Origin: an uncultured Dorea sp.
GTDB lineage: Bacteria > Bacillota > Clostridia > Lachnospirales > Lachnospiraceae
NCBI GenBank assembly: GCA_947652615.1
Contig: CANTDX010000040.1
Span: forward strand, 1 to 35,521
Direction: 5' to 3'
Length of the DNA: 35,521 nt
In this document: positions 13,374 through 21,174 of the stretch, piece after piece
Layout: every line of letters starts with the position of its first letter
Position numbering within the stretch: position 1 is the first letter of the stretch
Position numbers and translations under genes: made by a program
The notes under the pieces: generated by a model
Seen by the model: the letters and a program-made list of their open reading frames with translations, nothing else
What the model was told of the DNA's origin: nothing
Database searches by the model: none

Positions 13374-13392
13374 GCTGGCATAGACGAAATAT

Positions 13393-13929
13393 CTATGCGG
13401 GCGGGGCGATGCGCCTGAGGATCTTCACCAGCTCCGCAGGCGTTTCTTTTGCGCCGTTTGAAGACCAGGAAATATACAGGTTATACAGTGCGCCTGCGAA
13501 GGCCTGCAGGCCGTAATAATGTTCGATCCCGTCTTCCGGCTTGTGCCAGGTCTCAAGCATATATCGGCTGATAGCGGTCAGCAGGAGATGTCCCAGGCCG
13601 CTTTTGAATAAGCTGTCGAGGAATTCTTTGTGTTTTTCAAAATAAGAAAAGCAGTGATAGAGGTTGGCGGGAGCGTAGGCGTGCTGATCCAGCGATAGTT
13701 CGCGGGCCTCGCGCTGATAATCGGCCAGCGCTTCCTCCAGATAAGAGGAGAAGATATCTTCTTTGGACTGATAATTCCGATAATAAGTCATCCTTGATAC
13801 ACCGGCTTTCTCCGTCAATTCGGATATGGAGATGGCGGACAGCGGTTTTTCCTTTAACAGCAGCATCAATGCGGTTACCATGCATTCCCGGGCTAATTTG
13901 TTAGCCTGGTTTTTTCTTTCTGTATCCAT
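13393..13929 (-). CDS. TetR/AcrR-family transcriptional regulator
   Basis: A 178-residue regulator with the TetR helix-turn-helix at the N-terminus (ISISELTEKAGVSRMTYYRN), followed by a helical ligand-binding domain. The start is the ATG at 13929, because AGGGGGA lies 8 bases upstream; the frame is open further upstream but has no ribosome binding site. The gene is divergent from degV, and the intergenic region holds palindromes centred on ACAA/TTGT that are likely its operators. A lipid or fatty-acid-related signal would be consistent with the DegV neighbour, but that is inference. Its stop abuts the end of the LacI gene, which is convergent. Confidence 0.9.
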   Translation of the reverse strand: MDTERKNQANKLARECMVTALMLLLKEKPLSAISISELTEKAGVSRMTYYRNYQSKEDIFSSYLEEALADYQREARELSLDQHAYAPANLYHCFSYFEKHKEFLDSLFKSGLGHLLLTAISRYMLETWHKPEDGIEHYYGLQAFAGALYNLYISWSSNGAKETPAELVKILRRIAPPA

Positions 13930-13946
13930 GAACAAAATCCCCCTGT

Positions 13947-13966
13947 TTGTAACAGTTGTGTGACAA
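13947..13966. promoter_or_regulatory. TTGT-ACA...TGT-ACAA dyad near the TetR start
   Basis: A 20-bp imperfect palindrome: TTGTAACA (13947-13954) pairs with TGTGACAA (13959-13966). It shares the TTGT/ACAA core with the larger palindrome at 13988 and may be a second TetR operator, overlapping the TetR leader. Confidence 0.45.
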
Positions 13967-13987
13967 CGTATTGAAATTTGATTTTTA

Positions 13988-14018
13988 AAGTGATACAATT
14001 TGTCACACTTATTATAAT
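13988..14018 (+). promoter_or_regulatory. TetR-type operator overlapping the degV promoter
   Basis: AAGTGATACAA (13988-13998) and TTGTCACACTT (14000-14010) form a 23-bp palindrome around a central T, with 9 of 11 positions paired. A TATAAT -10 (14013-14018) follows at once, so a bound repressor would cover the -35 to -10 region of degV. Size and symmetry are typical of TetR sites. The assignment to the adjacent TetR is inference. Confidence 0.65.
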
Positions 14019-14074
14019 AGAAATAAGGGCGGCATTTCAAGATGCAAATTGTAGGCAGAAGGGGGAATTATGAT

Positions 14075-14941
14075 ATGAGGACAGCGGTCATGACAGACAG
14101 TAACAGCGGAATTACGAAGAGTGAAGCGAAAGAGTTGGGGATATTTTCCCTTCCGATGCCGGTGATCATTGATGGCGAGATCTGTTATGAAGGGATCGAT
14201 CTTACTCAGGAGAGATTCTATTCAAGCCTTACAGGCGGGAAGGACGTGACGACTTCTCAGCCCTCTCCGGGAGAAGTGATCGGGATGTGGGACGCGATCT
14301 TTGCGGAAGGATATGACGAGATCGTCCATATCCCTATGTCCAGCGGCTTAAGTAATTCCTATGAGTCGGCGGCAGGGCTTGCGGCGGATTATGACGGCAG
14401 GGTGCAGGTGGCGGATAATCATCGGATCTCCGTGACGCTGCGGGAATCGGTGCTTGAGGCAAAAGAGCTTGCAGATCAGGGATTGTCGGCGAAGGAGATC
14501 CGGGAAGAGCTGGAGATCCGGGCCTATGAGTCCTGTATCTATATCACGGTGGATACGCTGGAATTCCTGAAAAAGGGCGGAAGGATCACACCGGCTGCGG
14601 CTGCCCTTGGCGCGGTGCTGAATATCAAACCGGTGCTGACGATACAGGGAGAACGGCTGGATGCATTTGCCAAGGTCCGGGGGATGAAGAAGGGGAAGCA
14701 TAAGATGTTAGAGGCATTGAAGCAGGATCTTGCCACACGCTTTCAGGGGATCGAGATGAGCCGGATCGTCATCGGGGCGGCAGGCTCCGGGCTTGGCGAG
14801 GAAGAAGAGAGAGAATGGACGGAGACGCTTAAGGCTGCATTCCCGGACGCAACCGTATACTATAATCCGCTGTCTTTCAGTATCGGGAGCCATACCGGTC
14901 CGGGGGCGGTGGGAACGGCGATCAGCATTCGGAGATCATAG
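14075..14941 (+). CDS. DegV-family fatty-acid-binding protein
   Basis: A cytosolic DegV protein of 288 residues starting at MRTAVMTDSNSG. The family binds long-chain fatty acids; in Firmicutes some members act as FakB, presenting the fatty acid to the kinase FakA (known of the family). Visible motifs are TDSNSGI, TSQPSPGE, the MSSGLSNSYESA segment and FLKKGGRITPAAAALG, which lines the lipid pocket. I set the start at 14075, after AGAAGGGGG; the open frame extends to 14042 but without a better site. The gene is divergent from a TetR regulator over a palindrome and is followed by a strong terminator. No FakA-like kinase is in the window. Confidence 0.92.
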   Translation: MRTAVMTDSNSGITKSEAKELGIFSLPMPVIIDGEICYEGIDLTQERFYSSLTGGKDVTTSQPSPGEVIGMWDAIFAEGYDEIVHIPMSSGLSNSYESAAGLAADYDGRVQVADNHRISVTLRESVLEAKELADQGLSAKEIREELEIRAYESCIYITVDTLEFLKKGGRITPAAAALGAVLNIKPVLTIQGERLDAFAKVRGMKKGKHKMLEALKQDLATRFQGIEMSRIVIGAAGSGLGEEEEREWTETLKAAFPDATVYYNPLSFSIGSHTGPGAVGTAISIRRS

Positions 14942-14970
14942 GTGCTTAGTATAATAATTCTGCATGCATA

Positions 14971-15009
14971 CGGAACTGTAGGGGAATATTACCTACAGTT
15001 CCGTTTTTT
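14971..15009 (+). terminator. Rho-independent terminator after degV
   Basis: A perfect 12-bp stem, CGGAACTGTAGG/CCTACAGTTCCG (14971-15003), has a 9-base loop and is followed by six T. It ends the degV transcript. Confidence 0.95.
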
Positions 15010-15094
15010 CACCGGTGAACATCAGTGTCAGATCAATCTATCCCAAGCATTGGAATCAGTTCATCAAGCAATGGGGGTTTTGGACTTCAACATA

Positions 15095-15123
15095 TTTACA
15101 AAAGGATACAAAAAGGATATATT
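15095..15123 (+). promoter_or_regulatory. Predicted promoter of the two-component operon
   Basis: TTTACA (15095-15100) and TATATT (15118-15123) are separated by 17 bases. Within the spacer AAAGGATA is partly repeated (GGATAC at 15104, GGATAT at 15115). Transcription would start near 15130, about 35 bases before the response regulator. Confidence 0.55.
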
Positions 15124-15164
15124 TAACTGATAAAATATCACCATACAGGAAATGGAGAACATAT

Positions 15165-15836
15165 ATGGAACGGAGATTATTGATCGTAGAAGACGACTGC
15201 CTGCTTACGGAGGCTGCCGCCGATTACTTCACCGGTAAGGGCTGGAGGGTCGAGACGGCAGAGGATGGGGTAAAAGCGCTGGAATTGCTGAGAAGAAAAA
15301 GCTATCATCTGATCCTTCTGGATGTGATGCTGCCTGGGATGGATGGGTTCGCCGTGTGCCGTAAGATCCGCAAGTACAGCGATATCCCTGTGATCTTTAT
15401 AACCGCCCGCGTATTGGAGGAGGATAAGCTGAACGGGTATGCCTTGGGAGCGGACGACTATGTGACGAAGCCCTTCTCCCTGCCGGTCTTATATGCCAAG
15501 GCGATGGCGCTGACGGGAAGAGTGCAGGGGATCAACAGTTTTGCAGAGCTGGCCGGTCTTAAGATAGATGTACAAAGCCACAAGGTATTTAAGAATGGCG
15601 AATTGCTGCCGCTGCCGCCGAAGGAATATGAGATGCTTCTGTTCTTCATGCAGAATCCGGGGAGGATCTTCAGCCGGGAACAGCTCTTGATCCGTTTCTG
15701 GGGGTATGATTTTGACGGGAATGAACGGGTGGTGGACAATCATATCAAGAAGCTGCGGAAAGCTGTCGGTTCCTGCGGATGCACCATTGAGACGGTGCGC
15801 AAATTCGGGTATCGGCTGACGGTGAATGAAAAGTAA
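15165..15836 (+). CDS. OmpR/PhoB-family response regulator
   Basis: A 223-residue DNA-binding response regulator. The receiver domain has acidic residues D10/D11, the phosphorylated D53 in LILLDVMLPG, T80 and K102 (VTKPF). The C-terminal winged helix includes LPPKEYEMLLFFMQNPGRIF and VDNHIKKLRKAVG. I chose the ATG at 15165 with GGAGA 8 bases upstream; the frame is open further upstream, through the promoter region. It is followed directly by the sensor kinase and forms an operon with it. Its targets are not evident, because no obvious target gene lies beside it. Confidence 0.94.
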   Translation: MERRLLIVEDDCLLTEAAADYFTGKGWRVETAEDGVKALELLRRKSYHLILLDVMLPGMDGFAVCRKIRKYSDIPVIFITARVLEEDKLNGYALGADDYVTKPFSLPVLYAKAMALTGRVQGINSFAELAGLKIDVQSHKVFKNGELLPLPPKEYEMLLFFMQNPGRIFSREQLLIRFWGYDFDGNERVVDNHIKKLRKAVGSCGCTIETVRKFGYRLTVNEK

Positions 15837-15900
15837 AACCGGTCTGTTCGGTAAGATGAGCAGGCGGGACCATTCTGTCAGAAAAATGGAGGTGTTGCAT

Positions 15901-17919
15901 GTGAAGGAAGCAGCAAGAAGAAGGAAGAGAAGATTCTGGAAGCCTGTGGCGGCAGGCTTTATGGCGCTGTATCTGCTGACAATGGGCCTGGCTACTTATC
16001 TGGTGAAGGAAAAGTACGTAGATGAGTATGCACAGGCATTTGAGGAAATCACCCTTTTCCTGATCAATACGGCATCCGAGAAAGAGAATGAGATGCGTCC
16101 GTCAGATGAAGAAGCAAGAATAAAGAGAAGGGATGAGATTGTAAAAAGAGAAGCCGAAGAAGCCAATAAAAAACTTGAGGAAGCAAGGCGGGAAGCGGGA
16201 AAGGCAGATACAGAGAATGTGGGCGAGGAAACGGCAGACAAGATACAGGAAGAAGATGCGAGAGAAATATCTGGGGAAGAAAAGTTCTCTGAGGAGACCG
16301 CTTCCGGGGAAGATACCAACAAAATAATATCAGAAGAATGGGGAGAAGAAGAGAGGACGGAGTTCTACCAGAAATTGGTTGATGAATGCTTCCGGAGTAC
16401 AGGGAAGCAGGAGATGAAAGGTTCGGCTGCCGTCTATGATACGGAGGGAAAACTTCTTGCCAAAAGCTGTGATGCGATCGGTGATCTGGCGTCGGCTGTC
16501 AGCACGAACGGTCAGAAGAACGGGCCGTTTGTGCTGGATGATTATCTGTCATCCAGGCAGAAGGAGGAAATGGCAGAATATTGCTGGAAAGACAGGATGA
16601 CGGCAGAAGGTCATGATACAATGCCGGAGAAATATCGGTTTTTGATTCGAACCTCTTCGGATGGTAAGGAGCTGTATGATATCTTTGTCCAGGAGTTAAC
16701 GTGGGAAGAGGGACGGGAAGCAGCGAAGAAGCGGTATGTAGATCCGCTTACCGGAAGCATTGCCAGTTATGAGACCGATGCCTATATCGATTACGAGACC
16801 GGCATAGAGACTGGTGAGAGGCAGGTATTCTATGTAACAGACAGCCACGTGGTGTGGGAATGGACGAACCCGGATGTGCAGGAAGGGCAGAAGGCGAAAG
16901 GAAAGCTTCAGAATGCGGGTATGAATTTTTCACATATGGAGACCTTTGAGGAATGGCGCAGATGGAGTTCCAGTGAATATCTCCATGGGTACCCTGAGAA
17001 GGGAGAATTTTATCTGGAAGAAGGGAATCTCTACCGCGGATTAAGAATTGATTCGGACGGATTCTATTACAGGTGCAGATTCCAGGGGAAGGTTTGGGGC
17101 GGCGATGATCCTTGTGCGTATATAGAAGTCCGGATGGAGGAACGTCCCTGGATTGCCGCTCTTGATTATATGAAATATGTATTTCTTGCAGGATTTGTGC
17201 TGGCTGTTGGATGTATGGCATGGATCATCCGGGCATTCGAAAGGGTCTATGATCGGCAGATGACGCTTGAGGCGACCAGGCGGGATCTTACCAATGCCAT
17301 GGCCCATGAACTCAAGACGCCTCTTGGTATCATCCGGAATTTTACGGAGAATCTGATCGAACATAATATGGAAGAGAAGCGGGATTATTATCTCTCCCAG
17401 ATCATCGGGCAGACAGAAGAGATGGATCATCTGGTGGCGGAGATGATCGAGATCGCGAAGCTTGACTCCGAAGAACTGGCGCTTAAGAAAGAGAAGGTAT
17501 CCTTCGCGGAATTGATCCGGGAGCAGATGGAGCGGTTTGCCCCATTGATCGAGGAGAAGAATCTGCAGGTGCAGTACAGGGTGGGGGCGGAGATGCAGAT
17601 AGACGGTGACAGAGAATATCTGGCGAAAGCGGTGTGGAATCTGCTGTCTAACGCGGTGGAGTATAATGTGCCGGATGGGCGGATCGATGTAGATGTGAAA
17701 GAAGGAGAGTGCAGTATTGAGAATACGGGGGCGCATCTAAGCGAGGAACAGATCATGCATGCATTCGACCTGTTCTATACCGGAGATAAGAGCCGGGGAA
17801 AGAGAGAACGGCATATGGGACTTGGTCTATTCCTGGCGAAGAAGATCTGCGGACTTCATGGGGTGGAGCTTATGATAGAGAATACGGATGAAGGAGTACG
17901 GGTGGCGATGAGGCGATAG
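15901..17919 (+). CDS. Sensor histidine kinase with long acidic helical sensor region
   Basis: A membrane histidine kinase (672 residues from this start). It has one N-terminal span (AGFMALYLLTMGLATYLV), a very acidic, coiled-coil-prone segment (EAEEANKKLEEARREAGK onward) and a large extracytoplasmic domain. A second span (FLAGFVLAVGCMAWIIRAF) precedes HisKA with the phospho-accepting His in AMAHELKTPLG (codon at 17305) and an HATPase domain (NLLSNAVEYN; MGLGLFLAKK). The G1 box is degenerate (IENTGAHL). The GTG at 15901 has an ideal GGAGG 8 bases upstream. An in-frame ATG at 15826 overlaps the regulator stop and would add 25 residues; both starts are possible. The stimulus is unknown. Confidence 0.92.
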   Translation: MKEAARRRKRRFWKPVAAGFMALYLLTMGLATYLVKEKYVDEYAQAFEEITLFLINTASEKENEMRPSDEEARIKRRDEIVKREAEEANKKLEEARREAGKADTENVGEETADKIQEEDAREISGEEKFSEETASGEDTNKIISEEWGEEERTEFYQKLVDECFRSTGKQEMKGSAAVYDTEGKLLAKSCDAIGDLASAVSTNGQKNGPFVLDDYLSSRQKEEMAEYCWKDRMTAEGHDTMPEKYRFLIRTSSDGKELYDIFVQELTWEEGREAAKKRYVDPLTGSIASYETDAYIDYETGIETGERQVFYVTDSHVVWEWTNPDVQEGQKAKGKLQNAGMNFSHMETFEEWRRWSSSEYLHGYPEKGEFYLEEGNLYRGLRIDSDGFYYRCRFQGKVWGGDDPCAYIEVRMEERPWIAALDYMKYVFLAGFVLAVGCMAWIIRAFERVYDRQMTLEATRRDLTNAMAHELKTPLGIIRNFTENLIEHNMEEKRDYYLSQIIGQTEEMDHLVAEMIEIAKLDSEELALKKEKVSFAELIREQMERFAPLIEEKNLQVQYRVGAEMQIDGDREYLAKAVWNLLSNAVEYNVPDGRIDVDVKEGECSIENTGAHLSEEQIMHAFDLFYTGDKSRGKRERHMGLGLFLAKKICGLHGVELMIENTDEGVRVAMRR

Positions 17920-17928
17920 GCGGGGATT

Positions 17929-18222
17929 TCACACCGCGGGATATCGGATGCTGCTCATGAATAATTCATAGAAATCGTCTTCGCCTGCCAGCATCGGGGA
18001 ATTCTCACCTCCGCCGTTGGTGCTGCGCTTCATAGCGGCATGGAATTCCTCCCCGGCACAGATCAGGTCCATCTCGTAGATCTCGTATCCAAGCTCACGG
18101 CATACTCTGCAGAATGCTGTGAGTGGATCTTTTTCCTGTGCGGTATCTAACAATTTGTTTCGGATATCTGGATTGTGCAGCGCTTTGTGCTGCAGTTCGT
18201 CTAACATGGTTATGATGTTCAT
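17929..18222 (-). CDS. Nif11-like small protein with STNGGGEN motif
   Basis: A 97-residue protein behind a GAGGTG ribosome binding site. Its N-terminal helix region (DELQHKALHNPDIRNKLLDT) and the segment DPLTAFCRVCRELGYEIYEM look like Nif11-type leader or scaffold sequences. A GEEF..A step follows, then STNGGGENSPMLAGEDDFYE. Nif11-like domains act as leaders of ribosomally made peptides in some systems and stand alone in others (known of the family). No modification enzyme is visible nearby, and there is no clear Gly-Gly cleavage site followed by a Cys/Ser/Thr-rich core, so function is open. It is convergent with the kinase, 9 bases from its stop, and lies downstream of an ATPase relic on the same strand. 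Confidence 0.65.
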   Translation of the reverse strand: MNIITMLDELQHKALHNPDIRNKLLDTAQEKDPLTAFCRVCRELGYEIYEMDLICAGEEFHAAMKRSTNGGGENSPMLAGEDDFYELFMSSIRYPAV

Positions 18223-18240
18223 AGATTTTACACCTCATAA

Positions 18241-18944
18241 TTATACAAGATTATTTTGTAGAAAATTATGTAATTCTTTAAATTCTGGTAATACCATATA
18301 TTTGTCAAAATATTTCTTTTTGATGAGTTTATCTTTAATAGCAAAACGAACAGGTTTGTCAGGTTTAAGAACTGTAGAAATAGCACCGAATTGTACTTTG
18401 TCAGAATAAAATTCTTGTATGCTATCCTTTTTTGCCCAGCAATCTTTTCGGAGTTCTTGATAGTCGTCTGCCATTATTTTATCACGGTATTCTTTGGCAT
18501 CCTGGCATAGTTTGTTGTAAGAAATGTATGAACACTCAAGTAATAGTTTTTCGATAGCACCAACACCTGATGTGGGGAAAAAATATAATTTGCACGGAAC
18601 AGGATTTCCGTAAATTTCTAACTGATTATTTTTAAATAGTATTCCTTCTGCTTGAAATTTCTTTGAGAAATCTTCTTTGATAGCTTCTTTACTTTTTAGA
18701 TCTGTATCGCAGAAAATGAGGAAACCGCCAAAGGTGTCGCATACCTCTAATTTGTCTATAATTTCAGACAGTAAACTTATTTGAATGGGAATATTTATAT
18801 TGTTAATCCGGATAAGATAATGGCTTCCAAAATAGAAGTTTTTCCGCAATTATTGGGACCGACGAATACATTAATTTTATTTAGATCATTCAGAGTCAGA
18901 TTCTTAAGACCGCGATAATCATTAATAATAAAATCTTTGATCAT
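18241..18944 (-). pseudogene. Collapsed AAA-ATPase / DUF3226-like gene pair (internal deletion)
   Basis: On the minus strand an ATG at 18944, behind GGAGG, opens MIKDFIINDYRGLKNLTLND. It runs into a perfect Walker A, GPNNCGKTSILEA, but stops at 18795-18797 after 49 residues. A second frame (to 18241, ~200 residues) overlaps it and holds GGFLIFCDTDLKS, CKLYFFPTSGVGAIEKLLLE and a helical C-terminus. That pattern fits the DUF3226/Toprim-like partner often encoded next to AAA15/OLD-type ATPases. The bulk of the ATPase (Walker B, signature) is absent. I read this as a deletion that fused the head of the ATPase gene to the tail of its partner, out of frame. The second frame has only a TTG start and no ribosome binding site. 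Confidence 0.65.
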
Positions 18945-19017
18945 ATTATCTAAATCCTCCTTCATTCAATTATAACCAAGACTTCTTGGAATATTATAGC
19001 TGATAGAGTTGGATTTT

Positions 19018-19082
19018 TCAAGCATTGTCAAGCATTGTATATTCCTTTTTCTCTTCCAATAGTTGCGCATATGCGGTATAAT
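19018..19082 (+). promoter_or_regulatory. Upstream region of the moxR operon: short repeat, palindrome and -10 box
   Basis: A 10-bp direct repeat, TCAAGCATTG, occurs twice (19018-19037). A 10-bp palindrome CGCATATGCG (19066-19075) sits immediately upstream of a consensus TATAAT (19077-19082), with no clear -35. The palindrome could be a regulator site; no specific regulator can be named. Confidence 0.4.
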
Positions 19083-19112
19083 ATAAGGAAATTACGGGAG
19101 GATACATAAGAG

Positions 19113-20057
19113 ATGAATCTTAGATTACTTGAAGATCTGCAGAACAATATATCGAGGGTAATGATTGGGAATGAGAGAACGATGAAGCTTCTCCTTACGG
19201 CGGTCCTTGCGAAGGGGCACGTACTCTTGGAGGATGTGCCGGGAACAGGGAAGACTGTGCTTGCAAAGTCTCTTGCCAGGTCTGTCCGCGCACAATTTGG
19301 GCGTATCCAGTTCACTCCGGATCTGCTTCCGTCAGATGTGACAGGGCTTAATTATTTCGATGCCAGGAGAGGAGAATTCGTATTCCGGGAAGGTCCGGTA
19401 TTCTGTAATATCCTCCTGGCAGATGAGATCAACCGTGCAACTCCCAAGACCCAGAGCAGCCTTCTGGAGTGTATGGCGGAGGGGCAGGTGACGGTGGACG
19501 GGAAGACGAGGACGTTGGAAGAGCCTTTCTTTGTGATCGCGACACAGAATCCGATAGAGACACTGGGTACATTTCCGCTTCCGGAGGCGCAGACAGATCG
19601 TTTCTTGATGCGGATCAGTATGGAAGATATGACGCCGAGGCAGGAGTTTGCCATGGTAGAGCGATTCCTTACCGATGAACCGCTCTTGTCGCTTGAGGGA
19701 ATCTGCGGGAAGGAAGAGATCCTGGAACTTCAGGAGCAATGCCGCAGGGTGTATGTACATGAAGATCTGATCAAATATATGATAGAGATTGTCCATGCGA
19801 CACGGAAGCATCCGAAGGTAATGCAGGGAGTCAGCCCCAGAGGAACACTGGCGTTTGTGCGGGCGGCTCAGGGCTTTGCCATGACAGAGGGCAGGGAATA
19901 TGTAGTGCCGGAGGATGTCAGGAGCGTTGCCGCTCCGGTCCTCGCGCATCGGCTCGTGCTGTCGGTTCCGGCCGAGAAGGCGAGATATGAGGAAGAGGTG
20001 GTTCGGGAGATCGCAGACCTGGTTAAGGTTCCGGTTGAGGAATGGGGAATAGGGTAA
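19113..20057 (+). CDS. MoxR-family AAA+ ATPase
   Basis: A 314-residue MoxR ATPase, a cytosolic chaperone-like AAA+ protein. Walker A is VPGTGKT (42-48), Walker B lies at LLADEINRA (101-109), sensor 1 is ATQNP, and the family segment GTFPLPEAQTDRFLMR is present. MoxR proteins act with the DUF58 (von Willebrand-like) protein encoded next to them, often in maturation of a membrane complex or enzyme (known of the family). The DUF58 gene follows after 13 bases and the DUF4129 gene overlaps that, so this is the usual three-gene unit. GGGAGG precedes the ATG by 12 bases. Confidence 0.94.
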   Translation: MNLRLLEDLQNNISRVMIGNERTMKLLLTAVLAKGHVLLEDVPGTGKTVLAKSLARSVRAQFGRIQFTPDLLPSDVTGLNYFDARRGEFVFREGPVFCNILLADEINRATPKTQSSLLECMAEGQVTVDGKTRTLEEPFFVIATQNPIETLGTFPLPEAQTDRFLMRISMEDMTPRQEFAMVERFLTDEPLLSLEGICGKEEILELQEQCRRVYVHEDLIKYMIEIVHATRKHPKVMQGVSPRGTLAFVRAAQGFAMTEGREYVVPEDVRSVAAPVLAHRLVLSVPAEKARYEEEVVREIADLVKVPVEEWGIG

Positions 20058-20070
20058 AGGAGAGATAATC

Positions 20071-21174
20071 ATGTTGTTCTTACTGCTTGCCGGGTGTGTG
20101 TTGTTCTATCTGTTTCAGCATGTCATTTACAGGAGATACTGGAATGCGGGACTTGATGTGGCAGTGGATTTCGAGGCGCGCTTTGCCTATGAAGGAGACA
20201 TTGCTTATCTTAGAGAAGAGATCGTAAATGATAAGCTGCTCCCCCTTCCGGCGTTGGAAGTGAACCTTGCCCTGAATCGTGCGCTTAGATTTGAGGGAGA
20301 AGCGAAGGAGAATGCGAATGTGACGGATCAGAGTTACAGAAGAGATATATTCTCCCTCTTTATCCGTCAGAAGGTAATCCGAAGACTTTCATTTGTGTGT
20401 GAAAGGCGCGGGTATTATGAACTTACCAAAGCTGATGTGATTGGATATGATTTTTTCTTCCGAAGAAGCTTCCATGACGACAGAAGGTTGAAGACGTCCC
20501 TGTATGTATATCCGAAGCTTGTTGATACCCACCGGATCACGCTGCTTAACAGAGCCGTATCCGGTATGATCGTGACACAGAACAGGTTGTTTCCGGATCC
20601 TTTTTGTTTCTCGGGTATCAGGGATTATCAGCCTGCCGATCCGATGCATCATATTAACTGGAAAGCATCTGCGAAGGGGCAGGGACTCCTGGTCAATCAA
20701 TTCGACTCTACGACTAATATCCGGATGAAGATCATTCTGGATACGGAGGATTCCAGGGTGATCCGGCAGGAGGAACTGACGGAGGAGGGGATACGGATTG
20801 CGGCGTCTCTGGCTTCTTGCATCGTGAAGGCGAAGATGGAGCTTACTGTGACTGGAAATGGGATGAAGCCCATTCATCTGAAGGAGGGTGCGGGACAGAT
20901 ACAGGTATTGTATCAGGAGCTTGCTCGGATCGATACGGACAAGCCAGTTACGAGGATTTGTGAGAATCTGAGAGCAGAAAGAGAGAAGGCCGGAACAGGC
21001 ATGATCTATGTAATCATTTCCGCGAATCAGGACATAGATACTGTCAGAGCAGTTACGGCCATGGCAGAAGGCGGCGCGGAGATCCTGTGGGTAGTGCCGG
21101 TACGTGCTTCTGCCGGAATTGCGCCATGTAATATCAGGAATGTCAATGTGTTGAAATGGGAGGTGCAGATATAA
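20071..21174 (+). CDS. DUF58 domain protein
   Basis: A 367-residue protein with an N-terminal hydrophobic anchor (MLFLLLAGCVLFYLFQHVIY) and the DUF58 signature GIRDYQPADPMHHINWKASA. A von Willebrand-A-like C-terminal region follows (MKIILDTEDS). DUF58 proteins are partners of MoxR ATPases. It has a single short anchor instead of the two spans often seen. Its TAA overlaps the next gene's ATG (TAATG), implying translational coupling. Confidence 0.92.
   Translation: MLFLLLAGCVLFYLFQHVIYRRYWNAGLDVAVDFEARFAYEGDIAYLREEIVNDKLLPLPALEVNLALNRALRFEGEAKENANVTDQSYRRDIFSLFIRQKVIRRLSFVCERRGYYELTKADVIGYDFFFRRSFHDDRRLKTSLYVYPKLVDTHRITLLNRAVSGMIVTQNRLFPDPFCFSGIRDYQPADPMHHINWKASAKGQGLLVNQFDSTTNIRMKIILDTEDSRVIRQEELTEEGIRIAASLASCIVKAKMELTVTGNGMKPIHLKEGAGQIQVLYQELARIDTDKPVTRICENLRAEREKAGTGMIYVIISANQDIDTVRAVTAMAEGGAEILWVVPVRASAGIAPCNIRNVNVLKWEVQI

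Noticed and set aside
13378..13398. GCATAGA/TCTATGC hairpin between the LacI and TetR genes
   Set aside because: A 7-bp stem without a T tract in either direction is not enough to call a terminator, though it is placed where one is expected.
17041..17736. 231-codon open frame on the minus strand
   Set aside because: It is antisense to the kinase catalytic region, without start signals or family motifs.
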